A stretch of DNA of 34,708 bases from assembly GCA_021203545.1 (NCBI GenBank), contig JAJQAZ010000055.1, forward strand, positions 1-34,708. The letters are read 5' to 3'. Below the pieces are notes generated by a model that searched no databases, had not been told where the DNA came from, and was given only the letters and a program-made list of their open reading frames with translations. This document shows, one piece after another, positions 26,273 through 34,622 of the stretch. The translations under genes and the position numbers were made by a program. The stretch comes from Tannerellaceae bacterium. GTDB lineage: Bacteria; Bacteroidota; Bacteroidia; Bacteroidales; Tannerellaceae. Numbering within the stretch: the first letter of the stretch is position 1; each line of letters starts with the position of its first letter.

Positions 26273-26368
26273 AGAACGCAGATTTCGCAGATAACACGGA
26301 TTTACGCAGAGAACTATTTTTAAATAAAAATCTGCGTAAATCTGTTTAATCTGTGAAATCTGCGTTCT
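26273..26368. repeat. Long inverted repeat with 38-bp arms
   Basis: The left arm at 26273-26310 starts AGAACGCAGATTTCGCAG and the right arm at 26331-26368 is its complement at about 33 of 38 positions, around a 20-nt AT-rich loop. The arms are themselves built of repeated CGCAGATTT / CGGATTTACGCAGA words. It sits between floA and the nucleoside phosphorylase gene, both on the minus strand, and would form a strong RNA hairpin there. It looks like an interspersed palindromic element. Confidence 0.8.
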
Positions 26369-26394
26369 CTATACTTTCAAAAAAATAACTGCTG

Positions 26395-27387
26395 TTAATC
26401 GTTCAGGGGTTTCGAGGGGCGATTGGTTGGTTTAGCGATTGTTTCACGCATGGAAGTATCGGCTTCTATGTTTTTCATTTTATAATAGTCCATCACTCCC
26501 ATATTTCCGGAACGGAATGCATCTGCCATTGCTTTGGGTACTTCGGCTTCGGCTTCGATTACTTTAGCCCTTGCTTCCTGTGCTTTTGCTTTCATTTCCT
26601 GTTCCAAAGCTACCGCCATCGCTCTACGCTCTTCGGCTTTTGCCTGTGCGATATTTTTGTCGGCCTGTGCCTGGTCCATCTGCAGGTAAGCACCGATATT
26701 TTTACCTATATCAATGTCCGCGATATCAATAGACAAGATTTCAAAAGCCGTACCGGCATCCAGCCCTTTCCGTAACACCAGCTTCGAAATTGAATCTGGG
26801 TTTTCAAGCACTGTTTTATGATTTTCCGACGAACCGATAGAAGATACAATACCTTCACCTACACGGGCAAGGATCGTTTCTTCACCGGCACCCCCTACTA
26901 ACTGTTTAATATTAGCACGTACCGTTACACGGGCTTTTGCAATTAACTGGATACCATCTTTCGCAACCGCTGTTACCGGTGGTGTATCAATTACTTTGGG
27001 GTTTACCGACATCTGAACCGCTTCAAAGACATCACGTCCGGCCAGGTCTATCGCTGTAGCCATCTGGAAAGAGAGCTCTATATTGGCTTTCGATGCCGAA
27101 ACCAGCGCATGCACAACACGCTCTACATGGCCTCCGGCCAGATAGTGGGCTTCCAGTTCGTCACGGGTAAGCGATTTCAAACCTGCTTTATGAGCCTCAA
27201 TCATCGCGCTGGTAATGGCTCCGGGTGGAACTTTACGGATACGCATGAGGAATAACTGGAGCAAAGAGATATTAACTCCTGAAACTTTCGCAGAAATCCA
27301 TAATAAAAAAGGAACATAATGAAAGAAGATGATCAGAAGAACGATCACCCCTGCAATTATTCCTAATGAAACATACATTGACTCCAT
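26395..27387 (-). CDS. floA: Flotillin-like protein FloA
   Basis: A 330-aa SPFH-superfamily membrane scaffold found in ordered membrane domains. One N-terminal hydrophobic segment (about residues 5-33) anchors it. The rest matches bacterial FloA/YqfA closely, with [35 protein letters not shown]-type [17 protein letters not shown], and an Ala/Glu-rich coiled coil at about 235-295 ([20 protein letters not shown]). Length equals the B. subtilis protein (331 aa). It follows the NfeD gene by 12 bp, the usual partner arrangement. Confidence 0.95.
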   Translation of the reverse strand: MESMYVSLGIIAGVIVLLIIFFHYVPFLLWISAKVSGVNISLLQLFLMRIRKVPPGAITSAMIEAHKAGLKSLTRDELEAHYLAGGHVERVVHALVSASKANIELSFQMATAIDLAGRDVFEAVQMSVNPKVIDTPPVTAVAKDGIQLIAKARVTVRANIKQLVGGAGEETILARVGEGIVSSIGSSENHKTVLENPDSISKLVLRKGLDAGTAFEILSIDIADIDIGKNIGAYLQMDQAQADKNIAQAKAEERRAMAVALEQEMKAKAQEARAKVIEAEAEVPKAMADAFRSGNMGVMDYYKMKNIEADTSMRETIAKPTNRPSKPLND

Positions 27388-27399
27388 ATAAAAAATTAT

Positions 27400-27888
27400 T
27401 TAATTGATAGTATTATCTTCTTTTACTTTTACCAGTACGTTGTAACCGTCTACCCGTATTACTACTACCGGTGTTTCTTCGTCTATCAGTTCTCCTACTG
27501 CTTTGGCCTCCACCACTACATCTTTGATGCGGGCTTTTCCGATCGGAGCCAGGCGGGATAATGTGACACCTTCGTCGCCCGGTTCAATACCCAATTCCCG
27601 GGTAGATGTAAGCTTCGAATCCACATCCGTTTTCAGGGATACCCTGTGAAACGAATCTTTACGCATCAGCCAGAGAAAAGCGAGCAGAAAAACAATTATA
27701 GAAGAGATAAGCGTAATATTTCCTATAAAAGAACCCCCTTCCATATACGCATAGGCTAATCCGCCTACGGCAAAAATAGCACCTCCGATACCGGCAACGG
27801 CAATACCCGGCAGCAGAAATATCTCCAGCAAAATAAGGAATATCGCCAGAAGCATCAGAAAAGCTATGATTGATATGGTAAAAAGCAT
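27400..27888 (-). CDS. Short NfeD-family membrane protein
   Basis: A 162-aa protein with hydrophobic segments at about residues 3-27, 29-50 and 58-74, then a C-terminal OB-fold-like domain (SRLAPIGKARI... and TPVVVIRVDGYNVLVKV) typical of NfeD. It is the short form without the ClpP-like protease domain. NfeD genes are commonly next to flotillin genes and are thought to help place or regulate the scaffold. It starts 20 bp after the TPR gene stop and is 12 bp upstream of floA. Confidence 0.92.
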   Translation of the reverse strand: MLFTISIIAFLMLLAIFLILLEIFLLPGIAVAGIGGAIFAVGGLAYAYMEGGSFIGNITLISSIIVFLLAFLWLMRKDSFHRVSLKTDVDSKLTSTRELGIEPGDEGVTLSRLAPIGKARIKDVVVEAKAVGELIDEETPVVVIRVDGYNVLVKVKEDNTIN

Positions 27889-27907
27889 AAGCTAAAAGGG
27901 TTTTAAT

Positions 27908-29341
27908 TTAATGATTTAATCTTAAGTAATTGATCTCCGCGTTGCGGGCTTTCTTTTCCCACGGTTGTGGCTGGTCGTACAAAGAGTAAAGTTTCTCTTC
28001 CAGATTCAGGATAGAGGCAGCCAGTCCTTCCCTTTGCCTTGCATTTGTAGCCTGGTAAGATTCACGCAAAACCATCAATTGTTCATTTATATCTTTCATC
28101 TGACGGTTCAGTTCCACAACTTTCTCATAGAATCCTTTCGCTTCGGGACTCTGGAACTCTTCCAACCTGTAGTAAACAATACTGTTGTTAACCACAAACT
28201 CAAATTCCTTCTCTATTTCCGGCTCACCGGCTATTTCTTTATAAGCCAGTTCTATCAGTTCTGAATAATCGGCTTCCGGCTTCCAGGTAAACTCTATGGA
28301 TGAAAGGGAAGCACGTATCCGTTTGGATGCGATCTCTTCGCCTTCTATCCGGCTGCGGTTCTCATTTGGTATAAACAGATATACGCACACTTTGTCTTCC
28401 GGCTGGAAACGGTCGGAAACAAACCAACCCAGCCCCTTCAACTCATCAAAAACCATCAGATAGTCGTTATAGATAGAGTTATAAGGCATTCCTAACTGCT
28501 CAGGGGTAAGATAGGTTTCGGAGTTCATATTGTAACGCGTTACAAAAAGATCATACCCGCCGATAGATTCGTTTACAGAAGAATAATAAATCGTTACCCC
28601 ATCCGACAGAACGAAAGGATAATTTGTATCTTTACCACTGTTGATATTAGCCGGCAATTCTTTCTGGTCTCCCCATTTATCCAGCAACCGGGACTGGCGG
28701 TAAATAGAATAGGTACCGTTTTCATCAGGTTGCGCATAATATATATTATCGCCTTTCTGATTCATATACACAGTGGAGAATACATCTCCATAGGCTTCAA
28801 AAAAGTCATTAAACAGGGTAACTGAACCGCTCTCTTCGCTCAGTTTATAAACCGACAGAAACGCATCTTTATCTACCACCACGCTATCTATCACTTGTAC
28901 ATCCTCTACCCTATCCAACATACGTTGCGCCTTTTCGGCCACAGCCAGCCACTCTTCAAACCGGCTCACATCCTGTTTCTTCTTGGCAAGCAGGTTGATA
29001 TATTTCCGGAAATTATCGGCTGATTCCTCAAAACGGTATAGTTTGATATACAACTCTCCCAAATACCGGAAAGCCTCCTGCACATTACGTTTGGCTGCAT
29101 TTACCAGATAAGGTTCCGCGGCGGCATATTCTCCCGTTTCATAACAACATACACCGTACCAATGGTTGTAAGACGCATTGGAAGGAGTTCGCTTTACCAG
29201 TTTCTCGAAGGCAGGTTTGGCCTCCTCGTATTTTCCTTCATTATAAAGCTTTTTAGCCTGGTCAAGGCTCTGCGCCTGCAGGGAATTTGTTATTAAAATA
29301 ATACCGGTTATATAAATCAGTCTACGCAGCAACTGTTTCAT
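27908..29341 (-). CDS. TPR protein with beta-propeller-like middle, exported
   Basis: A 477-aa exported protein. Residues 1-23 are a signal peptide (cleavage after LQAQ). Residues 25-130 hold about three tetratricopeptide repeats (AKKLYNEGKYEEAKPAFEKL; YGVCCYETGEYAAAEPYL; YIKLYRFEESADNFRKY). The middle (about 175-320) has WD40/PD40-like turns such as NIYYAQPDENGTYSIYRQS and GLGWFVSDRFQPEDK. The end (from about 395) is a coiled coil. No OmpA domain is present. It is probably the first gene of a transcript with nfeD and floA; the promoter box TAACTTTG is at 29370-29377. The role is unknown; periplasmic scaffolding near the FloA complex is a guess from context. Confidence 0.85.
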   Translation of the reverse strand: MKQLLRRLIYITGIILITNSLQAQSLDQAKKLYNEGKYEEAKPAFEKLVKRTPSNASYNHWYGVCCYETGEYAAAEPYLVNAAKRNVQEAFRYLGELYIKLYRFEESADNFRKYINLLAKKKQDVSRFEEWLAVAEKAQRMLDRVEDVQVIDSVVVDKDAFLSVYKLSEESGSVTLFNDFFEAYGDVFSTVYMNQKGDNIYYAQPDENGTYSIYRQSRLLDKWGDQKELPANINSGKDTNYPFVLSDGVTIYYSSVNESIGGYDLFVTRYNMNSETYLTPEQLGMPYNSIYNDYLMVFDELKGLGWFVSDRFQPEDKVCVYLFIPNENRSRIEGEEIASKRIRASLSSIEFTWKPEADYSELIELAYKEIAGEPEIEKEFEFVVNNSIVYYRLEEFQSPEAKGFYEKVVELNRQMKDINEQLMVLRESYQATNARQREGLAASILNLEEKLYSLYDQPQPWEKKARNAEINYLRLNH

Positions 29342-29369
29342 TGTTTTCCAAATTAAATGAATCCAGTTT

Positions 29370-29377
29370 CAAAGTTA
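29370..29377 (-). promoter_or_regulatory. Putative promoter of TPR/nfeD/floA operon
   Basis: The minus strand reads TAACTTTG, a full TAnnTTTG match, 28 nt before the ATG at 29341. No clear -33 TTG. Confidence 0.55.
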
Positions 29378-29423
29378 ATATTTTTTTAACAGAAACCCTA
29401 ATCCGGCCCTGTTATATATTCTT

Positions 29424-29431
29424 TAATTTTG
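29424..29431 (+). promoter_or_regulatory. Putative ttcA promoter box
   Basis: TAATTTTG fits TAnnTTTG and lies 33 nt before the TTG start at 29465. No -33 TTG at normal spacing. Confidence 0.5.
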
Positions 29432-29464
29432 TACTCCTTATAATAACTCTAAAAACATACTCAT

Positions 29465-30202
29465 TTGGAACCGGAAGAACGCCTTTTGTGGAAAGTTGAA
29501 AAGAAAGTCAAAAAAGCAATTTTTGATTATGAGCTGATTAAAGACGGAGACCGTATCCTGATTGGGTTATCCGGTGGTAAAGATTCCCTTGCACTGGTAG
29601 AGCTATTAGGCCGCCGTTCAAAGGTATTCCAGCCCCGTTTCAGCCTGGTGGTAGTCCACGTGGTTATGAGTAATATTCCTTACCGGTCAGACCTGGAATA
29701 CCTGAAAAGTTTCGCAGACCGTTACGATATACCTTTTGTTGTGCATGAAACATCCTTCGACGCAACGACCGATACCCGCAAATCTCCCTGTTTCCTCTGT
29801 TCGTGGACACGCCGGAAAGCGATGTTTGATATCGCAAAGCAATACAACTGCAACAAAATAGCGTTAGGGCATCATCAGGACGATCTTTTGCAGACCCTGC
29901 TTATGAACCTGATTCATCAGGGCGCATTCGGCACAATGCCTCCCAGATTACAAATGAATAAATTTGAAATGGAGATTATCCGCCCCCTCTGTTTAGTAGA
30001 AGAAAAAGACCTCATAGAGCTTGCCCGGTGCCGGGAATACAGGAAACAGATTAAAAACTGCCCCTATGAAAGCGGCTCCAGCCGTTCCGAAATGAAAAAA
30101 ATCATCTCTCTCATGGAAGAGATCAACCCCCAGGCCCGCTACAGCCTATGGGGCAGCATGACCAATATCCAGGAAGAGTATTTGCCAGGTAAAAAGAAAT
30201 AG
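29465..30202 (+). CDS. ttcA: TtcA-like tRNA 2-thiocytidine synthase
   Basis: An ATP-pyrophosphatase that thiolates C32 of certain tRNAs using an Fe-S cluster. The 245-aa protein has the PP-loop SGGKDS at residues 36-41, the CFLC pair (Cys109, Cys112), GHHQDD near 135-140, and a third Cys199 (KNCPYE). These are the three cysteines expected of TtcA-type cluster binding. The start is a TTG at 29465; no ATG lies nearby and homology begins at once. It is divergent from the TPR/nfeD/floA operon. A related TtcA paralogue with another tRNA target remains possible. Confidence 0.88.
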   Translation: MEPEERLLWKVEKKVKKAIFDYELIKDGDRILIGLSGGKDSLALVELLGRRSKVFQPRFSLVVVHVVMSNIPYRSDLEYLKSFADRYDIPFVVHETSFDATTDTRKSPCFLCSWTRRKAMFDIAKQYNCNKIALGHHQDDLLQTLLMNLIHQGAFGTMPPRLQMNKFEMEIIRPLCLVEEKDLIELARCREYRKQIKNCPYESGSSRSEMKKIISLMEEINPQARYSLWGSMTNIQEEYLPGKKK

Positions 30203-30211
30203 CAGGGTAAT

Positions 30212-31488
30212 TTAATTAGTATCTACTAATTTCTTTATTTTAAACAATACAAGTACTTTATTATCTTCTTCGTCTAATTGATCAATCATATTAGTAAAGT
30301 TTTCAGATAAAGGAATATTTTGCGTCTCTTTATATTTCCTAAAATCATGTAATCTTTCCGGAGAAACCATACCAATAAAGTATTCATCCGTATTAAATAT
30401 GGTAGATAAATCATCTACAATAAATTCGTTATCGAAGATCATTTCTTTAAAACCCATTAAGTTCTCACTCTCTTTATCATATAAGTAATAATATTTCTTT
30501 TTCTCATCATTTATTACAAAATAGAAATGAGAGTTGGTTTCTGCCATATAGGAATCTAAGCTGGTATGAGAATACCAATCCTTATCAAAACCTTTCATTG
30601 ATTTGTAGCGACTTATTTTGCTTATATCAAAGGGATTGAAATTATCACAAATAATTTCGTACTTATGCAACAATACGGTATCTGTTACATCATAGATACT
30701 ATTCAGATATTGAGGATGATAGGTGTAATTATTCTGATTTTCAAAAAAACGAGACCACATAATTGATAAATTTAGATTACCATCGTATTCATATCCGAAT
30801 TTAGTGATTACACCGGTAGAATCCATATATATTAACCGGTATTTGTCATACTCACCCAAATGAAAGTTCGCATCCGATTGACTGGTTACAGCAACAAGAT
30901 TACCTGAAGATAAAACCTCGAATTTTCCTGAAAAACGAAATGGAACATTTATATATTTTACGTAGTCTCCCTCTAAGGTATAATACATCATTTTTCTCTT
31001 GCCATTATCATATATAATCAAATAATCATTCTGTTTGTCAATACACATGCCCAATAATATTCCATACTCTTCAGGGCCCCCTCCCTTTGTCCCGATTTTT
31101 TTATAAATCGTCCCTGCATGTCATAAATAAGAACGCTTTCCGCAGAAAAGATATCTAAAATATAAATATAGTTATTATGAAAAATAACATTAAAATAATA
31201 TCCTATAAAAGAATCATTTGTAGTCTCTAACGGAATATAAATAAACTCTTCTATCAATTCGGAAGTGAAGATTTTATCCAAAGGTTTATTTACCACGATC
31301 TTTTTAGTAAGACTTGAATCTACTTTTACAATTGGGATATGATTTGAATTTAATTCTGAAGGTACTGCAAAATTAGAAAATGGTTTTCTGATTTGTTCAC
31401 AAGGGAAAAAAAGGAAGACAGCAGCAAAGAATGCCATAGGGTAAAAAAGCTTAGTCTCTTTTAATTTGATAAATATTTGCAAGTTCAT
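30212..31488 (-). pseudogene. 6-bladed beta-propeller lipoprotein, frameshifted
   Basis: A member of the Bacteroidetes exported 6-bladed beta-propeller family, judged from EEFIYIPLETTNDSFIG, NYIYILD, VLIYDMQGRFIKK and later blade repeats (LLHKYEIICDNFNPFD). The N-terminus has a hydrophobic segment ending in FFPC, a likely lipoprotein signal starting at Met18. Reading goes in one frame from 31488 to the A7 run at 31096-31102 (minus strand) and in another from there to 30212. One extra A restores GRFIKKIGTKGGGPEEYG, the conserved blade-1 turn, and a 425-aa protein of normal length. As written, the first frame stops at 31018. The gene is AT-rich compared with its neighbours. Real mutation, slippage expression, or assembly error are all possible. 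Confidence 0.82.
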
Positions 31489-31827
31489 CTAAATTATTTT
31501 TACGATTAGGTTAGTCTAAATAGTAAGAAAAGTCGTTACCAATTATATCCAAAAGTATTCTATATTATTTAGAACATAAGACTATATTTAAAATTTAACA
31601 AAATCAAACAGTCTCTTATTCTTGCTTATTTAAAGGAAGAAATAGGATTAACTATCTAATCAAATGTTATTTATGAAAAGATTTGCAAAACCAAAAGAAA
31701 CGAACAAAAATCCCATAACTAGCTTTTATTAACCCAAATTAGTAATTAACTTACGTAAAGTAAAGAGTATAAAATTAATAATAAAGTTCTGGCAGATTGA
31801 TTTTTTTACTTTTAGCATTTTGTTATT

Positions 31828-31935
31828 CTGACAATCTGTTATTTAAACTCTGGGAGAAATAAATATTCCGGGGCTAAATAAGGTGTGGCAATAAATAAAC
31901 GATTCTCGAGAAGTTCGTTTTTTTCAGATTGTCAG
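31828..31935. repeat. 108-bp segment bounded by 11-bp inverted repeats
   Basis: CTGACAATCTG at 31828-31838 and its exact complement CAGATTGTCAG at 31925-31935. Inside lies a hairpin AAACGA/TCGTTT (31897-31920) whose T run abuts the right arm. The size and ends suggest a miniature element or a small transcribed unit; no target duplication is visible. Confidence 0.6.
31897..31924 (+). terminator. Terminator-like hairpin in gene-free region
   Basis: The stem AAACGA (31897-31902) and TCGTTT (31915-31920) encloses the palindrome TTCTCGAGAA, and T residues run to 31924 (seven in all). No plus-strand gene precedes it, so it would terminate an unknown transcript. Confidence 0.4.
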
Positions 31936-32128
31936 TATAGTATTAGGGGATGTAACAAAATGAAATACAGTTTTAAAAAAAGCATATAGCCCACCTTGAT
32001 GTGTGTGTTACCGGAAAGGTATAAATGGTCTCTTTCTGATAATCCGGGATGTGCTGTCAGGGAAGAGCATCTGGTGTTCAAATCCGGTAAAAAAGGAGGT
32101 AAATCGGATTGTTCGGGTGTTTTTTTTA

Positions 32129-32182
32129 AAAGCACCGGCCCTTTTCACCTAAAGCATTGATGCTTTCAGGACAAAGCACCGG
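32129..32182. repeat. Hairpin flanked by AAAGCACCGG direct repeats
   Basis: AAAGCACCGG at 32129-32138 and again at 32173-32182 (44 bp apart) flank a perfect hairpin AAAGCA-TTGA-TGCTTT (32151-32166). The hairpin arm repeats the first six bases of the direct repeat. Confidence 0.6.
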
Positions 32183-32495
32183 TTCTATTTATTCAAAATT
32201 CACTTTTTTTGATGGCAGAATAATGCATGTTGGATGGGTTAAACAGGTATATTTCTGTTTATGTGGATAGGTTGGTTTTCCGGTTTGTCTGGTTTGAGGA
32301 TCTGGTCTGTTAGGAAAAACCGGCATATCAAAGCAAAAAGTCAGAGATAAGACTAAATAGGTAACAAAAAACATTCCAGCTTCAGTCAACATAACAAGGA
32401 CATTTCTGTTGTCAACTTAAGAAAAAACGTGTTTAATATAATTCTATTTGCTTGCGCGAATCTCCGAATTTAAAATTGGCCTTATTCCTTACCGC

Positions 32496-32532
32496 CTGTT
32501 AATTAAGGCACAGATTTAAATCTGCGCCAGCA
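32496..32532. repeat. 37-bp palindromic repeat, copy 2
   Basis: The inverted copy of the element at 13920-13956, differing at one base, centred on GCACAGATTTAAATCTGCGC (32508-32527). Confidence 0.75.
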
Positions 32533-32620
32533 AAAGGTCGGTAAAAGAACAAATACGCTTAAGTTGGTGAGGACGTTATGCCAAACGAGGAGCTATAAAA
32601 CTATTAAAACTTTTAACAAT

Positions 32621-32837
32621 GACCCTGCAAAGGGTCAAATGTGCATAACCGCGGGTGAAACCCGTGGCAGAGAAACCGCCCGTCCAGTTTCAACCCCGAT
32701 AGTGGGTTGAACCCTATCATTCAACACCTTTCGGTGTTGCAGAGTGTGAGTGGATCACTTCTGCCCCGGTCGCTACGCTTCACCGGGGGTTATTGGCTAA
32801 GGCCGATCTACGATTCACATTCAATCCCTTCGGGATT
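32621..32837. repeat. Hairpin-chain repeat, copy B
   Basis: Six hairpins in about 215 bp: GACCCT/AGGGTC with GCAA loop (32621-32636); CCGCGGGT/ACCCGTGG with GAA loop (32649-32667, one G-T pair); CAACCC/GGGTTG (32691-32709); CAACACC/GGTGTTG with TTTC loop (32722-32739); CCCCGGT/ACCGGGG (32764-32788); AATCCC/GGGATT with TTC loop (32823-32837). The third, fifth and sixth match modules of copy A at 19315-19646, and the fifth shares its loop sequence. Confidence 0.8.
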
Positions 32838-32881
32838 ACAATTCGTAAGTTCATTTCTTTTTTATCTGAGTTTTTCACAGT

Positions 32882-32997
32882 CTCTTGAGAGGGGTTAGGG
32901 GTGTGTTTATTTGTGTAACTATTCATCTAAAAATAACCTTTTTCTGGTTTTACAGAAAATAGTTAGGGTTATAACACACCCCGGCCCCTCTCAAGAG
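32882..32997. repeat. Inverted repeat CTCTTGAGAGGGG/GGGGTGTGTT
   Basis: The left arm CTCTTGAGAGGGG-TTA-GGGGTGTGTT (32882-32907) and right arm AACACACCCC-GG-CCCCTCTCAAGAG (32973-32997) pair over 23 bp with a small internal loop. The 65-bp spacer holds another hairpin, TTTCTG/CAGAAA (32941-32958). Confidence 0.75.
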
Positions 32998-33095
32998 GGG
33001 AGATTAACAACCTTTTTTCAACATGTTAAATTTTCAACCACCACTAATTTGTAATCACAAGTCCTGCTAGGACTTCGTATGGAACATATTAAAAA

Positions 33096-34004
33096 TCAAT
33101 CGTTGAGTTTTGTTTCCAGGTAATTGAAAATGGCTTGTTTGTCGTTGGGGTGGAACCATTGGATGGTTTTGTCGCGTTTAAACCAGGTCATTTGTTTGCG
33201 GGCGTATACACGGCTGTTTCGTTTTATTTTTTCTATGGCAAAATCGAGTGTCCAGTTGCCGTTCAGGTATTCAAATAGTTCTTTGTAGCCTACTGTGTTG
33301 AGCGAATTCAGGTGGCGGTATGGATATACACGCCGCGCCTCTTCCAGCATACCTTCTTCCATCATCTGGTCTACCCGTCTATTGATGCGGTCACACAATT
33401 CTTCCCGGTCACGGGTTAGCCCTACCTGAATGATACGGAAAAGACGCTCTTTTTTTGTATGCGTCCGGAAGAATGAATAAGGTTTACCTGTCTGGCGGCA
33501 TACTTCTACCGCATGAATAACCCGTTTGTAGTTACTGCGGTCTACCTCTTCATAGTGTACCGGGTCAGCCAGTCTTAGTTCTTCCAGAATCGGTTCCAAT
33601 CCTTTTTCCTCATACTCACGATAAATTGTGTCGCGGATAGGCTGTTCGATAGTCGGTATATCGTCAATTCCTTTGACCACCGCATCTATATACATCATAG
33701 AACCGCCTGTCATTACTACAACCGGATAAACAGGAAAAAGGGTTTCCTGTAGGAGGGATAAAACATCTGTTTCGAATTGACTGGCACTGTAATAATCGGT
33801 CAGTTCAAGGGTTCCTACCATGAAATGAGGAACCCGGGCCAATTGTTCCCGGGTTGGAGCAGCGGTTCCAACCGGAATATCTTTATACAATTGGCGCGAA
33901 TCGGCAGAAATGATAGGAGCCTGGTATTTTTCAGCGATCTCTAAACTCAATTCCGTTTTACCTACCCCTGTCGGCCCCGGTAATATAATCAGTGTCGGGA
34001 TCAA
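33096..34004 (-). CDS. miaA: tRNA dimethylallyltransferase MiaA
   Basis: Transfers the dimethylallyl group to N6 of A37 in tRNAs reading UNN codons. The 302-aa protein has the Walker A-like [10 protein letters not shown] near residues 9-18, the tRNA/substrate motif [10 protein letters not shown] with Asp and Ser conserved, [14 protein letters not shown], and the C-terminal [13 protein letters not shown] and [10 protein letters not shown]. All are typical and the length is normal. Its ATG overlaps the stop of the upstream pRiA4b ORF3-like gene by 4 nt, indicating one transcript. Confidence 0.96.
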   Translation of the reverse strand: MIPTLIILPGPTGVGKTELSLEIAEKYQAPIISADSRQLYKDIPVGTAAPTREQLARVPHFMVGTLELTDYYSASQFETDVLSLLQETLFPVYPVVVMTGGSMMYIDAVVKGIDDIPTIEQPIRDTIYREYEEKGLEPILEELRLADPVHYEEVDRSNYKRVIHAVEVCRQTGKPYSFFRTHTKKERLFRIIQVGLTRDREELCDRINRRVDQMMEEGMLEEARRVYPYRHLNSLNTVGYKELFEYLNGNWTLDFAIEKIKRNSRVYARKQMTWFKRDKTIQWFHPNDKQAIFNYLETKLND

Positions 34005-34558
34005 TAGTTTTCGTCGAAAGAAGGATCTATCACATCATTTAACCCTTCAAAACCGTCTTTATCCAGTTCGTCCGGATCATATTCGGAATCCCCGTAAAAA
34101 TCTTCTCCCAGCAAATCATTGGCAGTGATCTTTGCATCCAGTTCGTCAAAGGCTACTGTCTGTGGAGGAGGCACACCCTGTGACTTACTGCAAACGGCGG
34201 CATCCATATCCTGTCCGGGTATAATTTCCCGCAGTTCCATAAAGAAAGAACGCTCTGTCATGTAATCAAAAACAAATAGCAATTTCTGCTCTTCATCTTC
34301 CAGCAGTTCTTCCAGCCGGGTATCTTCCATGATATAGGTATCCTCTTCGGAGGATCTGTCCATATCTACGAGCGTAATTTCTGTACGCTTACTCCAGTCG
34401 TCATCACAAATAAAAAAGGAGGTCATCTGGTCGCCGGCATATCCCACCGACTCCAGGATCGCATTTTGCAGGTCTAAGAAGGTAGCCTCTGCATCTATTT
34501 TAATTTCACGCAGAAAATCGTCTACTTCATCGGATATGATCAGAAATCTGAATACCAT
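34001..34558 (-). CDS. Plasmid pRiA4b ORF3-like protein
   Basis: A 185-aa acidic soluble protein. The first ~110 residues match the PRiA4_ORF3 fold (PF07929): [41 protein letters not shown] and [11 protein letters not shown] are in the order expected. The C-terminus is an Asp/Glu/Tyr-rich tail. Proteins of this family are sometimes called IS1096 passenger proteins, but nothing here suggests an insertion sequence. Its function is unknown. It is the first gene of a unit with miaA (4-nt overlap), an arrangement that suggests a housekeeping role. A TATTTTTG promoter box lies at 34583-34590. Confidence 0.85.
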   Translation of the reverse strand: MVFRFLIISDEVDDFLREIKIDAEATFLDLQNAILESVGYAGDQMTSFFICDDDWSKRTEITLVDMDRSSEEDTYIMEDTRLEELLEDEEQKLLFVFDYMTERSFFMELREIIPGQDMDAAVCSKSQGVPPPQTVAFDELDAKITANDLLGEDFYGDSEYDPDELDKDGFEGLNDVIDPSFDENY

Positions 34559-34582
34559 ACGTTTTTAGTTTTTTAGTTTGGT

Positions 34583-34590
34583 CAAAAATA
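34583..34590 (-). promoter_or_regulatory. Putative promoter of ORF3-like/miaA unit
   Basis: The minus strand reads TATTTTTG, matching TAnnTTTG, 24 nt before the ATG at 34558. Confidence 0.55.
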
Positions 34591-34622
34591 ATAAAACAAT
34601 TGCAGATAACAAATAAATAAAG

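Larger units (their letters stand above)
31489..33095. other. 1.6-kb gene-free region rich in inverted repeats
   Basis: I find no convincing gene. Open frames of 60-70 codons here lack conservation-like features and overlap repeats. 31489-31825 is very AT-rich. From 31828 on there is a series of inverted repeats described separately (31828-31935, 32129-32182, 32496-32532, 32621-32837, 32882-32997). No tRNA, rRNA, or insertion-sequence transposase is recognisable. The area looks like a site where palindromic elements have accumulated between two minus-strand units. Confidence 0.7.

Noticed and set aside
31932-32392. Two minus-strand frames of 67 codons in the gene-free region
   Set aside because: They run through palindromic repeats, have odd composition (many Pro/His/Thr) and lack any recognisable motif.
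31489-33095. tRNA or other known RNA gene in the long gap
   Set aside because: No cloverleaf, TTCRA T-loop with matching acceptor, or familiar RNA signature could be found by eye; only short hairpins.
34001-34558. Evidence of an insertion sequence from the IS1096-passenger-like name
   Set aside because: There is no transposase, no terminal repeats, and the gene is coupled to miaA; the family name is historical.
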